From Alphaproteobacteria bacterium (GTDB lineage Bacteria > Pseudomonadota > Alphaproteobacteria > Rs-D84): a DNA stretch of 64,000 nucleotides. Position numbers and translations under genes: made by a program. How positions within the stretch are numbered: position 1 is the first letter of the stretch; every line of letters begins with the position of its first letter. The stretch spans positions 62,001-126,000 of the forward strand of contig SUUQ01000001.1 in the NCBI GenBank assembly GCA_015062445.1, given 5' to 3'. Shown here piece by piece: positions 17,235-25,257 of the stretch. The notes beneath the pieces are model-generated. The model was not told the origin of the DNA and did no database searches. It saw only the letters and a list, made by a program, of their open reading frames with translations.

Positions 17235-17564
17235 ATGAAGGATTATAATTTCTGGGTTTATATACTGTTTGATGAACGGGCCAAAGGAACGTATATTGGT
17301 GTGACGAATAATCTTGAACGGCGTATGCATGAACATAAAATGGGATTGGATGACGGATACACAAAAAAAAAGAATATTCACAAACTGGGGTATTTTGAGT
17401 ATTACAAATATGTAGACAATGCGATTGCGCGTGAAAAACAATTAAAGAAATGGAATCGGGCATGGAAATATCGACTGATTGAAACAATGAATCCAAATTG
17501 GGTTGATTTGGCTGATGATTTAGAGAAAAACATTGAATTTTGGAAAAATAAAGAAACTGAATAG
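17235..17564 (+). CDS. GIY-YIG family nuclease (YhbQ/UPF0213-like)
   Basis: 109 residues forming a single GIY-YIG catalytic domain: VYILFDERAKGTYIGVTNNLERRMHEH holds the two Tyr strands and the catalytic Arg, and the downstream helix has AREKQLKKW. Such single-domain proteins are often of unknown function; some are homing or repeat-associated nucleases. The promoter TTGAAA-17-TACTAT lies just upstream. The gene fits tightly between 27-bp inverted repeats, the right one starting 2 bp after its stop, which supports a mobile role. Confidence 0.88.
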   Translation: MKDYNFWVYILFDERAKGTYIGVTNNLERRMHEHKMGLDDGYTKKKNIHKLGYFEYYKYVDNAIAREKQLKKWNRAWKYRLIETMNPNWVDLADDLEKNIEFWKNKETE

Positions 17565-17565
17565 A

Positions 17566-17592
17566 CCCTATTCCCGCCTGCGCGGGAATGAC
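17566..17592 (-). repeat. Right inverted repeat of the GIY-YIG element
   Basis: Exact reverse complement of the left repeat at 17171-17197. Confidence 0.9.
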
Positions 17593-17690
17593 AAAAGATA
17601 TTGGTGCATAAACAAACCTAAACCCTGCGCGGGAATGACAAAAGATATTGGTGCATAAACAAACCTGAACCCTGCGCGGGAATGATAAAT
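17581..17690 (+). repeat. 47-bp tandem repeat
   Basis: CGCGGGAATGACAAAAGATA units begin at 17581 and 17628, with a partial third at 17675; one base differs between the full copies. Confidence 0.85.
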
Positions 17691-17702
17691 AAAAGGAGTA
17701 TA

Positions 17703-17744
17703 CCCGCAGGGATTATGGTGGTGCTGCGCCGGATTAAAAATTGA
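17703..17744 (+). pseudogene. mnmG: Stranded former 3' end of mnmG
   Basis: The 26-nt repeat plus CGGATTAAAAATTGA encodes ...AGIMVVLRRIKN and a stop, in the MnmG frame. It has no start of its own. It reads as the original tail displaced by the insertion. Confidence 0.65.
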
Positions 17745-17748
17745 TAAA

Positions 17749-17774
17749 AACACCGGTAAACGCCGGTGTTTTTA
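17749..17774. terminator. Terminator between the mnmG remnant and the HTH gene
   Basis: CACCGG TAAACG CCGGTG with T runs on both strands. Confidence 0.7.
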
Positions 17775-17957
17775 TATATCCAACGCACGACATGTATTTA
17801 CAACAAACATTATTTTCTGGTATGTCGTTAAGGGCTTTCGTCCAATTATTATTTGATGATATTCCAATTCTGTTTCAATTGATAAAATATTACACATAAT
17901 AAATATAGGAATATTTTCCGATATGCGTATCTGTTCAATTTGTGCACCAATTTTCAT
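17772..17957 (-). CDS. Small helix-turn-helix protein (copy B)
   Basis: 61 residues from the ATG at 17957 (MKIGAQIEQIRISEN), preceded by GGGGCAAGA. Paralogue of the 9261-9449 protein with shared MKIG, IR, CN, E-EY, R-P-T-YQ-IMF and a final T. The helix-turn-helix is more degraded in appearance than in copy A. It lies directly downstream of RNA B on the same strand. Confidence 0.68.
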   Translation of the reverse strand: MKIGAQIEQIRISENIPIFIMCNILSIETELEYHQIIIGRKPLTTYQKIMFVVNTCRALDI

Positions 17958-17982
17958 TCTTGCCCCACGATATAATATAAAT

Positions 17983-18156
17983 AAAAAACCGCATTTGATT
18001 ATCAAAAGCGGTTGGAGTTCAAACACTATCAAAGCGAATAGCGGGTTTATTCAATATATTCACCACACTCCAACCGCATCATGGTCGGAGTTTTTTACGC
18101 CACCTCTGGCGCGCTTTGAAGGGTGTTTGATACCCGCGCCAGGAATTCCCCAGCGC
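17983..18156 (-). ncRNA. Structured switch-like RNA, family member B
   Basis: About 174 nt. Same order as RNA A with different bases: P1 GCGCUGGGG/UCCUGGCGC; P2 outer UCAAACAC/GUGUUUGA; P2 inner UCAAAGCG/CGCUUUGA; P3 CGCCA GAGG UGGCG; P4 ACUCCGACC/GGUUGGAGU; P5 GGU/ACC with the identical 14-nt loop; terminator AACCGC/GCGGUU. The P4 3' strand GCGGUUGGAGU pairs perfectly with ACUCCAACCGC at the terminator. Stem bases differ from A but pairing is kept in P1, P2, P3 and the antiterminator. This covariation supports a real RNA. Confidence 0.78.
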
Positions 18157-18162
18157 ATTCGT

Positions 18163-18191
18163 ATTATAATGATAAAAATATCAAAACGCAA
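18163..18191 (-). promoter_or_regulatory. Promoter of RNA B
   Basis: TTGCGT, 17 nt, TATAAT on the minus strand. Confidence 0.65.
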
Positions 18192-18257
18192 TGTTTAGAT
18201 AAATAAAAAATCACTGGAAATTATTTCCATTATGATTTATAGTTTTTGCACATGTCG

Positions 18258-18333
18258 GCCGGTGTAGCTCAGCTGGTAGAGCATCTCATTCGTAATGAGG
18301 GGGTCGCAGGTTCAAGTCCTGTCACCGGCACCA
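18258..18333 (+). tRNA. tRNA-Thr (CGT)
   Basis: Acceptor GCCGGTG/CACCGGC, anticodon loop TTCGTAA (CGT), T arm GGTTCAAGTCC, encoded CCA. Confidence 0.96.
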
Positions 18334-18380
18334 GTTTTTCCCACCACGTTTATGGGGGGATTTTTTATATATATCTGTAC

Positions 18381-18409
18381 TTGCATTTATTCAAATTACA
18401 GTGTATCCT
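18381..18409 (+). promoter_or_regulatory. ileS promoter
   Basis: TTGCAT, 17 nt, TATCCT. The predicted start is at or just before the ATG of the leader peptide at 18417. Confidence 0.6.
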
Positions 18410-18416
18410 GTGCCAC

Positions 18417-18449
18417 ATGAAACCAACAACAATAATTATTATTAAATAA
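18417..18449 (+). CDS. ileS leader peptide (MKPTTIIIIK)
   Basis: Ten codons with four consecutive isoleucine codons (ATA ATT ATT ATT), then AAA TAA. It begins about 7 nt after the -10 box, so it is probably leaderless, and is followed within 30 nt by an intrinsic terminator before ileS. Runs of the cognate codon are the hallmark of ribosome-mediated attenuation, here sensing Ile-tRNA charging. Confidence 0.75.
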   Translation: MKPTTIIIIK

Positions 18450-18456
18450 TCGGCTG

Positions 18457-18500
18457 GACGCACTTTGGCGGCGGCTGGGGTGCATCGCACCCTTTTTTTA
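18457..18500 (+). terminator. ileS attenuator: terminator and antiterminator
   Basis: Terminator GGGTGC (18478-18483), loop ATC, GCACCC (18487-18492), then seven Ts. The segment GACGCACTT (18457-18465) can pair with GGGTGCATC (18478-18486) with one mismatch, replacing the terminator. A ribosome at the leader stop would cover this segment; one stalled on the Ile codons would not. Confidence 0.75.
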
Positions 18501-18531
18501 ATATAAACAAAATGACGAGGCATCAAGTAAA

Positions 18532-21500
18532 ATGGCATACAAAAAAACAGATACACGCACAAATTTTACAGAACTGGAACAAAACGTCTTGCAGTACTGG
18601 AAAGATAACAACACTTTTCATAAATCATTGGATAAAACAAAATCTGGACGCCCATTTTCTTTCTATGACGGGCCACCATTTGCAAATGGTACACCACACT
18701 GGGGACACCTGGGGGTGACAGTTGTAAAAGATATGGTGTCCAGATTCCAAACAATGAACGGACGATTTGTCAGACGTGAACTGGGGTGGGATTGCCATGG
18801 ATTGCCTGCGGAAAACTCGGTCGAGAAAAAACAGGCACGGGCCGCAAAAGATATCGTTGCAAATGACGGAATCGATGCGTTCTGTGATATGTGCCGCACA
18901 GATGTTATGACGTATTCAAACGAATGGAACCGATTTATCACACGTATGGGACGTTGGGTCGATATCGGTGATGGATATGGATACAAAACCATGGATAAAA
19001 ATTACATGGAATCTATGCTGTGGACACTGAAATCACTGTATGAAAAAGGATTGTTGTACAAAGATTACAGTGTCAATCCGTATGACTGGGTTAATGGCAC
19101 GGTTGTTTCAAATTCCGAAGCATCCAGTGATTACCGTGAAATTGTTGACGATGCATTGACAGTATGGTTCGAACTGAGCAATGGCGACAGGGTCATCGCA
19201 TGGACAACAACCCCCTGGACGTTGCCTGCAAACAGTGCGTTGGCTGTTAATCCAAATATGACATATCTGCGTATGGCGGATTCAGATGGACATGTTTATG
19301 TCGTGGCAGAATCCAGATTAAAGGCATATGAAAAGCAATTCGCAAACGCAACCCAGGTCGGGACTGTGCGTGGAACAGATTTGGTGGGTATGCACTATAC
19401 ACCATTGTTTCCGTACTATGCCGGGGTGTCTGAAATGCTGTTCCAGGTGATACCTGCGGATTATGTTTCAGACAGTGATGGTACAGGTATCGTGCATATC
19501 GCACCAGCATACGGGGCAGACGATTTCTGGGCGGCCAAGGCAATTGACCCAAAATTCCCAGTACTGTTAAATGTAGACGACTATGGCAACTTTGACGAAA
19601 CAGTCGTGGATTTCGCAGGCAGAAATATCTTTGCAGCAACACCTGCGATAATAGATTGGCTGAAGGCAAATGGTAAACTGGTTAAAAAGGAACAGTATAA
19701 ACATTCCTATCCGTTTGGCGACCGGTCAAAAGAAAAACTTATCTATCGTGCGACAGATTCATGGTATATCGATGTGCCGAAAATCAAAGATAAACTGATT
19801 GCAAATAACAATAAGGTTAACTGGACATCGGCAGGTGAACGTTTCCGTTCGTGGATTGAAAATGCACGTCCGTGGTCTATTTCACGAAATCGTTTCTGGG
19901 GGATGCCGTTGCCAATCTGGGAACGCAACGGCGAATACAAGGTATTTGGTTCAATCGCAGAACTGGAAGAGTTCTTTGGAGTAAAAGTCGATGACCTGCA
20001 TCGGCCAACATTAGATAAACTGGAAAAAGACGGATGGAAACGCATAACAGACGTTTTAGATTGCTGGGTGGAAAGTGGTTCTATGCCATGGGCATCGCTG
20101 CATTACCCATTTGAAAATACAGACCGATTTAATGCCAGTTTCCCAGCAGATTATATTATCGAAGGACAAGATCAAACACGTGGCTGGTTCTATGCATTGA
20201 TGGTGTTGGCAACGGCGCTGTTCGATAAACCTGCGTTTATGAGTGTGTCTGCAAATGGTATGGTGGTGGATGAAAACAAGAAAAAGTTTTCTAAATCATT
20301 GCGGAACTTTGTCGACCCATCTGAACAAATCGAACAGTATGGGGCAGATGCGGTGCGGTTGTATATATTGGGGTCAAACTTTATGAAGGCAGAACCAGTA
20401 CCAGTCGACAAAGAAGGAAAAGTGTTCGCAGAATCAACAAAAACAATCCAAACACCACTGTGGAATGCGTACCACTTCTTTACACTGTATGCAAACGCAG
20501 GAAATATAACAGCAACAGAAATAACCAACCCAACAAATGTGCTGGATAAATATATTCTGGCAGAACTGGGGGAATTGGTGCAGACAGTTAAAAAAACACT
20601 GGACGAATACAAACCAGATGCAGCAATCAAAGAATTTGTTCGTTTCTTGGATATACTGAACAACTGGTACATTCGCCGTGGTCGTGCACGGTTCTGGGAC
20701 GAAGAACAAGACGCATTCGATACGTTGTATACAGTGCTGGTCACACTGTGCCAGGTGCTGGCACCGTTCGCACCGTTTGTGTCTGAATATATCTGGCGCA
20801 ATTTGACCGATGGCGAATCTGTGCATTTGACAGATTGGCCATGCGTGATGAACATAGATAACAAAATTATGACCGATATGCGGCGTGTTCAGATGGTCGT
20901 ATCAACCGGTAAACAGTTGCGTGAACAATATAAACTGCGAAACCGCTTGCCATTAAATTCATTGACAGTGGCGGGCGCAAATATGCCGGACTATGCCGAT
21001 ATTATTCAAGATGAACTGAATGTGAAATCCGTTGTATTCCAAGAATCTTTTGGTGATGTCGCAGACAGTTTTGTCTATCTGATTACACCAAAAATAGGCG
21101 CACGTCTGGGCGGGGCATTGAAAGATATTATCCCGGCCGTTAAACGTGGCGATTATGAACTGGTGGGTGATAAACTGGTGGCTGCGGGATACGAATTAAA
21201 TTCAGACGAATTTGAAATGCGTCTGACTGTGCGCAGCGGTATAACAGGAGCAGCACTGGCCGATAATACGGCGGTAATTGTGCTGGATACAGAAACAAAC
21301 GCAGAACTGGTGGCCGAAGGACTGGCAAACGATGCGTTGCGCTTTATCCAGGATACACGCAAGGCAGCAGGGCTGGATGTGTCTGACCGTATCATTTTAA
21401 CGTATTCAGCCGACCCAGCATTGGCAAATGCAATGGAAGCCCATAAAAAACGTATTATGCGTGAGGCGTTAATCGTTGATATGGTTGCGGGCGATGGCGA

Positions 21501-21555
21501 ATACGAAACAGAAATCGAAGGGTATTCGTTGGCAATCTCGGTTAAAAAGGCATAA
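18532..21555 (+). CDS. ileS: Isoleucyl-tRNA synthetase
   Basis: Charges tRNA-Ile. 1007 residues. The class I signature is PHWGHLG near residue 55, and the second motif is KKFSKSLRNF near 585, followed by DPSEQIEQYGADAVRLY. The HWGH form and overall length fit the class 2 IleRS type; members of that type are often less sensitive to mupirocin, but that is not testable here. The editing domain and anticodon-binding domain are in the usual order. Controlled by the leader peptide upstream. Confidence 0.96.
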   Translation: MAYKKTDTRTNFTELEQNVLQYWKDNNTFHKSLDKTKSGRPFSFYDGPPFANGTPHWGHLGVTVVKDMVSRFQTMNGRFVRRELGWDCHGLPAENSVEKKQARAAKDIVANDGIDAFCDMCRTDVMTYSNEWNRFITRMGRWVDIGDGYGYKTMDKNYMESMLWTLKSLYEKGLLYKDYSVNPYDWVNGTVVSNSEASSDYREIVDDALTVWFELSNGDRVIAWTTTPWTLPANSALAVNPNMTYLRMADSDGHVYVVAESRLKAYEKQFANATQVGTVRGTDLVGMHYTPLFPYYAGVSEMLFQVIPADYVSDSDGTGIVHIAPAYGADDFWAAKAIDPKFPVLLNVDDYGNFDETVVDFAGRNIFAATPAIIDWLKANGKLVKKEQYKHSYPFGDRSKEKLIYRATDSWYIDVPKIKDKLIANNNKVNWTSAGERFRSWIENARPWSISRNRFWGMPLPIWERNGEYKVFGSIAELEEFFGVKVDDLHRPTLDKLEKDGWKRITDVLDCWVESGSMPWASLHYPFENTDRFNASFPADYIIEGQDQTRGWFYALMVLATALFDKPAFMSVSANGMVVDENKKKFSKSLRNFVDPSEQIEQYGADAVRLYILGSNFMKAEPVPVDKEGKVFAESTKTIQTPLWNAYHFFTLYANAGNITATEITNPTNVLDKYILAELGELVQTVKKTLDEYKPDAAIKEFVRFLDILNNWYIRRGRARFWDEEQDAFDTLYTVLVTLCQVLAPFAPFVSEYIWRNLTDGESVHLTDWPCVMNIDNKIMTDMRRVQMVVSTGKQLREQYKLRNRLPLNSLTVAGANMPDYADIIQDELNVKSVVFQESFGDVADSFVYLITPKIGARLGGALKDIIPAVKRGDYELVGDKLVAAGYELNSDEFEMRLTVRSGITGAALADNTAVIVLDTETNAELVAEGLANDALRFIQDTRKAAGLDVSDRIILTYSADPALANAMEAHKKRIMREALIVDMVAGDGEYETEIEGYSLAISVKKA

Positions 21556-21560
21556 AAGAC

Positions 21561-21767
21561 ATGAATGATAAAAAAAGGTTTTGCTCTTTATATTTCACCG
21601 GTTCAACACAATGTCAATGGCTTCGCCATGGCGGCCACTGTGTAAGAAAATTTGCGTGTATGGACGAGGTAGAACTGACCGCCAAAGAATATATCACTAT
21701 GTATAATCTGATGGCCATCAGAACACAAAATGAGAAAATAATAGAACTGTTGCAAAAGACAAAATAA
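21561..21767 (+). CDS. Small protein of unknown function
   Basis: 68 residues lying between ileS and nth, abutting nth with no gap (TAAATG). Contains three Cys in the first half (FCSLY, TQCQW, HCVRKFAC) and a helical, charged C terminus. Its tight position suggests co-transcription with both neighbours. Not recognised. Confidence 0.55.
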   Translation: MNDKKRFCSLYFTGSTQCQWLRHGGHCVRKFACMDEVELTAKEYITMYNLMAIRTQNEKIIELLQKTK

Positions 21768-22421
21768 ATGAAACTGACGCCGCAAAGATATTTCGAATTG
21801 GTACCACCGACCGTTGATATGACAATTCGGTCGGAACTGTATCACACAAACGAATTTAACTTTGCGGTGGCGGTTATTTTATCTGCCCAGGCAACCGATA
21901 AAAAAGTAAATGAAGTAACACCTGAACTGTTCCGTGTGGCACCAACACCACAAAAAATGCTGGAACTGGGAATCGATGGACTGATAAAGCACATCAAGGT
22001 TATTTCGTTCTTTAATAACAAAGCAAAAAATATAATCGCATTGGCCCAAATACTGGCGGGTGAAAATATGACTGATGCGTTTCCGGAAAAATATCATAAT
22101 CGTGATGCGCTGATGAAATTACCAGGTATTGGACAAAAGACTGCGAACGTCATCTGCAATGTGCTGTGGCAGATGCCGTGCATTGGGGTCGATACGCACG
22201 TTTTCCGCAATGCACACAGATATGGTTGGGTTGACGATGCAGACAATACACCAGAACGGGTGGAACGGCGACTGTTGGAAATAGTTCCAAAAAAATATCA
22301 CCCAATTGTAAATCATGTGATGGTTTTACATGGGCGGTACGTTTGCCGGGCACTGCGACCGATGTGCGAAAACTGCGTGGTCGCAAAATGGTGCGATTAT
22401 AAAAAAAATAACAAACAGTAA
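21768..22421 (+). CDS. nth: Endonuclease III
   Basis: Base-excision glycosylase/AP lyase for oxidised pyrimidines. 217 residues. The helix-hairpin-helix LPGIGQKTANVI carries the catalytic Lys and GVDTHVFR the catalytic Asp. A C-terminal 4Fe-4S loop has the C-x6-C-x2-C-x5-C spacing (CRALRPMCENCVVAKWC). Confidence 0.96.
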   Translation: MKLTPQRYFELVPPTVDMTIRSELYHTNEFNFAVAVILSAQATDKKVNEVTPELFRVAPTPQKMLELGIDGLIKHIKVISFFNNKAKNIIALAQILAGENMTDAFPEKYHNRDALMKLPGIGQKTANVICNVLWQMPCIGVDTHVFRNAHRYGWVDDADNTPERVERRLLEIVPKKYHPIVNHVMVLHGRYVCRALRPMCENCVVAKWCDYKKNNKQ

Positions 22422-22422
22422 A

Positions 22423-22486
22423 GTCCCGGCATTTGCCGGCATTTTTGAACATTTTTATTAAAAAAGCCGGGAAATTTTCCCGGACT
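22423..22486. terminator. Double terminator containing the long GAACATTTTTATT repeat
   Basis: CCGGC ATTT GCCGG, then the shared linker with TTTTTGAACATTTTTATT, then CCGGGAAATTTTCCCGG. Serves nth and the convergent adaptor gene. Confidence 0.75.
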
Positions 22487-22490
22487 TTTA

Positions 22491-23705
22491 TTATCGCATT
22501 CGTGGGCCACGCATTGGATTCATCTGCTGGCCGGTGCCGGCGGATGTCATGCCAACCTTGCCAACAATGATTTTATCACCCATTTGTATTTCTTCGGAAA
22601 TAACCTCGGTTTCGGTGGCGGTTGTTAAACCTTTGGAATACGGTACCAAAACAACAACACCATCACGCAACAGCGCCAAATGCGACACAGGGGTTGCACC
22701 GTTTATCTGTTCTGGGGTCAAGAAACGGTCAAAACTGCGTACCAAGAATGCAGAATTTGCCGCACGCCATACGTTTTCTTTTTCAGATATTATAATTGTT
22801 ACAAATGCCGTCATGCCAGGCATCAGACGCAGGTCTGTGTTGTCAACATCAATCACAACAGTATAAACAACAACGTTCGATGTCGTTGTCGGAGATAAAC
22901 GTATTTGACGAACAACACCATCAAATGTTTCGGTCGGATATGCATCAACAGTAAAGGTTACAGGTTGGCCTTCTTGGATGACACCGATGTCTGCCTCGGA
23001 TACGGCGGTTTCAATTTGCATCTTGGTTAAATCTTCGGCAATTTCAAATAAATCTGGTGTTTGAAACGATGCAGCAACCGTTTGACCAACGTCAACCTTG
23101 CGGGAAATAACAGTACCATCAACAGGTGATGTTATTGTGGCATAACCCAAATTTGTTACAGCACGGTCATATGTTGACTGGGCACGTTTGACAGATTGTT
23201 CTGCCTGTTCATACTGGGTCTGGGATTGTTCCATTTCAGCACGGGCAATAAAACCTTCGCTGTATAACATTTTGTTGCGTTCATATTCGTTTTTGGCAAA
23301 GTTGCGCTGGGATATTGCACTGTCTAATGATGCACGTGATTCATCAACAGATGCCTGGAGAACAGATGGTTCAATCGTTAACAAAATGTCGCCTTTTTTT
23401 ACCTTGGAATTAAAATCAACGTACAGATTATCAATCGTACCAGATACCTGGGAACCAACATTGACCGTGTTCACAGGCATTATTTCACCAGTGGCGGTTA
23501 CAACCTGGCGCAGGTCACCACGGGTTATGTTTAATGTGATATATTCTGGGACACCGGCAGTATTTCGTCCAAATATCAACCAGCACCCCGTAAATATACA
23601 CAAAAACAATATTATCCACCACTTTTTACGCCACAATAATCCAAACATGCGGCGAACATGTGATTTTGTTGGAGTGGATAGGTTGGTTTTCTTATTCTGT
23701 TTCAT
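22491..23705 (-). CDS. Periplasmic adaptor (membrane fusion) protein, MacA/HlyD type
   Basis: Bridges an inner-membrane pump and TolC. 404 residues from the ATG at 23705. One membrane segment lies near residues 30-48. It is followed by the first half of a lipoyl domain (GSQVSGTIDNLYVDFNSKVKKGD), a coiled-coil hairpin with many Gln/Ala, the second lipoyl half (ITSPVDGTVISRKVDVGQTV) and a beta-barrel domain. This order fits MacA. The C terminus is Met/Gly rich. Overlaps the tolC-like gene by 14 nt. No MacB-like permease is present next to it. Confidence 0.88.
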   Translation of the reverse strand: MKQNKKTNLSTPTKSHVRRMFGLLWRKKWWIILFLCIFTGCWLIFGRNTAGVPEYITLNITRGDLRQVVTATGEIMPVNTVNVGSQVSGTIDNLYVDFNSKVKKGDILLTIEPSVLQASVDESRASLDSAISQRNFAKNEYERNKMLYSEGFIARAEMEQSQTQYEQAEQSVKRAQSTYDRAVTNLGYATITSPVDGTVISRKVDVGQTVAASFQTPDLFEIAEDLTKMQIETAVSEADIGVIQEGQPVTFTVDAYPTETFDGVVRQIRLSPTTTSNVVVYTVVIDVDNTDLRLMPGMTAFVTIIISEKENVWRAANSAFLVRSFDRFLTPEQINGATPVSHLALLRDGVVVLVPYSKGLTTATETEVISEEIQMGDKIIVGKVGMTSAGTGQQMNPMRGPRMR

Positions 23706-25026
23706 GGGGTTTGTCCTTTGATAATTCGTTGCGAATTTCACCAACAGCCAGCGCAACAGCCGCACGTTTGGTAAATAAATCATATCTGGCAGCATTGTTT
23801 TGACGCTCGGCGGATACTAATTCAGATTGGGCCGTCTGCCAATCCAACATAGTTGCACGACCAACACGATACATGCCCGCCGTTACACGTTCGGATTCTG
23901 TGGCAGATTTCAGCAACGTTTCTGTTTGACGCAATACAGTTTGGGCCGTCTTATAGTTCTGGTATGCTGTAAAGATGTCCAATGTGGCACTGTCTATGGT
24001 TTGACGTTCTTGTTCAACGGCCCGATCATAATTTGCCGCCGCCGCACGGGCATTATATAAATTCGCAAAACCCGCAAATAAAGGCATTGATGCACGGATA
24101 CCAATGCTGGCACTGATGTTATCATTGCCTGCACCAAATGTTTCAGATGGGGTGTCGTTCCATGACAACGAACCAGACGCAGATATTGTCGGCAGATTAC
24201 TGAGCCAGATACTGTTTCGGCGATGCCAGGCAGAATCTTTGTTTGCAGTTGCACGCAACAGGTCAGGGCGTGTCTGTTGCGCCTGGGCAAATAATTCGTC
24301 CAACGTTTTGGTTTCTGATGGTGTGCCAATTTCAGACGGCAGGTCGGCAATTTCAATTTTCTGGTCGGCAGGGAACGACAACTTTGTCAGCAATGTACCC
24401 TGGGCAATTTCACGGTTGTTTTTCGCACGTTCCAGTTCCAATTCACGACTGGCCAGTGTGGTGTCCGCCTTGAGTACATCGGCCTTGGCCACAGAACCGG
24501 CCTGGAATTTTTTCTGTGCGGTGTCACGGGCGGTTTTAGCAACCTGTAATAACATTTCAGCAGATTTAACGTCTGCATCCGCATTCAACAGTGCATAATA
24601 CGACCCAATTATGCCGTATATATAGTTCTGAACAGTTTCGTCATAGTCAAAACCCGCAGCACGCCATGCAGCAGATGCCTGGTTCAGGTCAGCCAACCTT
24701 TTGCCAAAATCAAATATCAAATATGATGCAGAAACAGATGCACCATACGACCAATCCCCCCACTGTTCATTTCGATATGGCAATGATGCATTCGCAGATG
24801 CATTAACAGATGGTAAATAGTCTGCATAGTTTGCATTTTTCTGCAGACGTGCCGATTCATATGCCAAATATGATGCCGCAGTTTGTGGATTGCGACATAA
24901 CCCCAATTCAATCACCTGGGGCAGATTTAATCGACCCGCAGGAACAGAACTGCGTGTCATACAATCTTCGATTGCATATGCAGAAAAAGGTACAAAAAAC
25001 AACAATAAATATGACAGTTTTCTCAT
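23692..25026 (-). CDS. TolC-family outer-membrane efflux channel
   Basis: 444 residues from the ATG at 25026 after GAGAG; a signal peptide ends near AYA. Two structural repeats of the TolC fold can be seen: LNLPQVIELGLCRNPQTAASYLA in the first and TLDELFAQAQQTRPDLLRATAN at the start of the second. Alpha-barrel heptads surround them. Forms an operon with the adaptor. Substrate unknown. Confidence 0.9.
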   Translation of the reverse strand: MRKLSYLLLFFVPFSAYAIEDCMTRSSVPAGRLNLPQVIELGLCRNPQTAASYLAYESARLQKNANYADYLPSVNASANASLPYRNEQWGDWSYGASVSASYLIFDFGKRLADLNQASAAWRAAGFDYDETVQNYIYGIIGSYYALLNADADVKSAEMLLQVAKTARDTAQKKFQAGSVAKADVLKADTTLASRELELERAKNNREIAQGTLLTKLSFPADQKIEIADLPSEIGTPSETKTLDELFAQAQQTRPDLLRATANKDSAWHRRNSIWLSNLPTISASGSLSWNDTPSETFGAGNDNISASIGIRASMPLFAGFANLYNARAAAANYDRAVEQERQTIDSATLDIFTAYQNYKTAQTVLRQTETLLKSATESERVTAGMYRVGRATMLDWQTAQSELVSAERQNNAARYDLFTKRAAVALAVGEIRNELSKDKPHETE

Positions 25027-25121
25027 GTACATTCTCTCGATAAAAAACTTTCTTTTGCAATTATACAATTTTTATGTTGAATTACAATTTTTTTTTGCGT
25101 AAGATAGCATCACGAAGTTTA

Positions 25122-25195
25122 GGCCTGGTGGCAGAGTGGTTATGCAGAGGACTGCAAATCCTTGGATGCCGGTTCGATTCCGACCCAGGCCTCCA
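25122..25195 (+). tRNA. tRNA-Cys (GCA)
   Basis: Acceptor GGCCTGG/CCAGGCC, anticodon loop CTGCAAA (GCA), T arm GGTTCGATTCC, encoded CCA. Confidence 0.96.
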
Positions 25196-25215
25196 CCATA
25201 AAAAAATAAAAAATA

Positions 25216-25251
25216 TCACCCCTTGCGGGTGGTTTTTTATTTGTGTATTAT
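25216..25251 (+). promoter_or_regulatory. tRNA-Cys terminator overlapping the recF promoter
   Basis: Hairpin CACCC CUUGC GGGUG with T run. TTGCGG inside it, 17 nt and TATTAT (25246-25251) form a promoter whose start coincides with the recF ATG at 25258: a leaderless mRNA. Confidence 0.55.
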
Positions 25252-25257
25252 GGGCCC

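Larger units (their letters stand above)
17092..17728 (+). mobile_element. GIY-YIG insertion at the end of mnmG
   Basis: A segment of about 637 bp bounded by the 26-bp direct repeat. Inside it are 27-bp perfect inverted repeats, one GIY-YIG gene and short tandem repeats. It provides a new mnmG ending (RKIKA stop) while an old-looking ending (RRIKN stop) remains beyond the right repeat. This is the geometry of a site-specific element that restores its target gene. Confidence 0.6.

Noticed and set aside
17983-18156. RNA B as a tRNA-like cloverleaf
   Set aside because: P2-P5 superficially look like four arms, but arm lengths and loops do not match tRNA and the switch pairing explains the conservation better.
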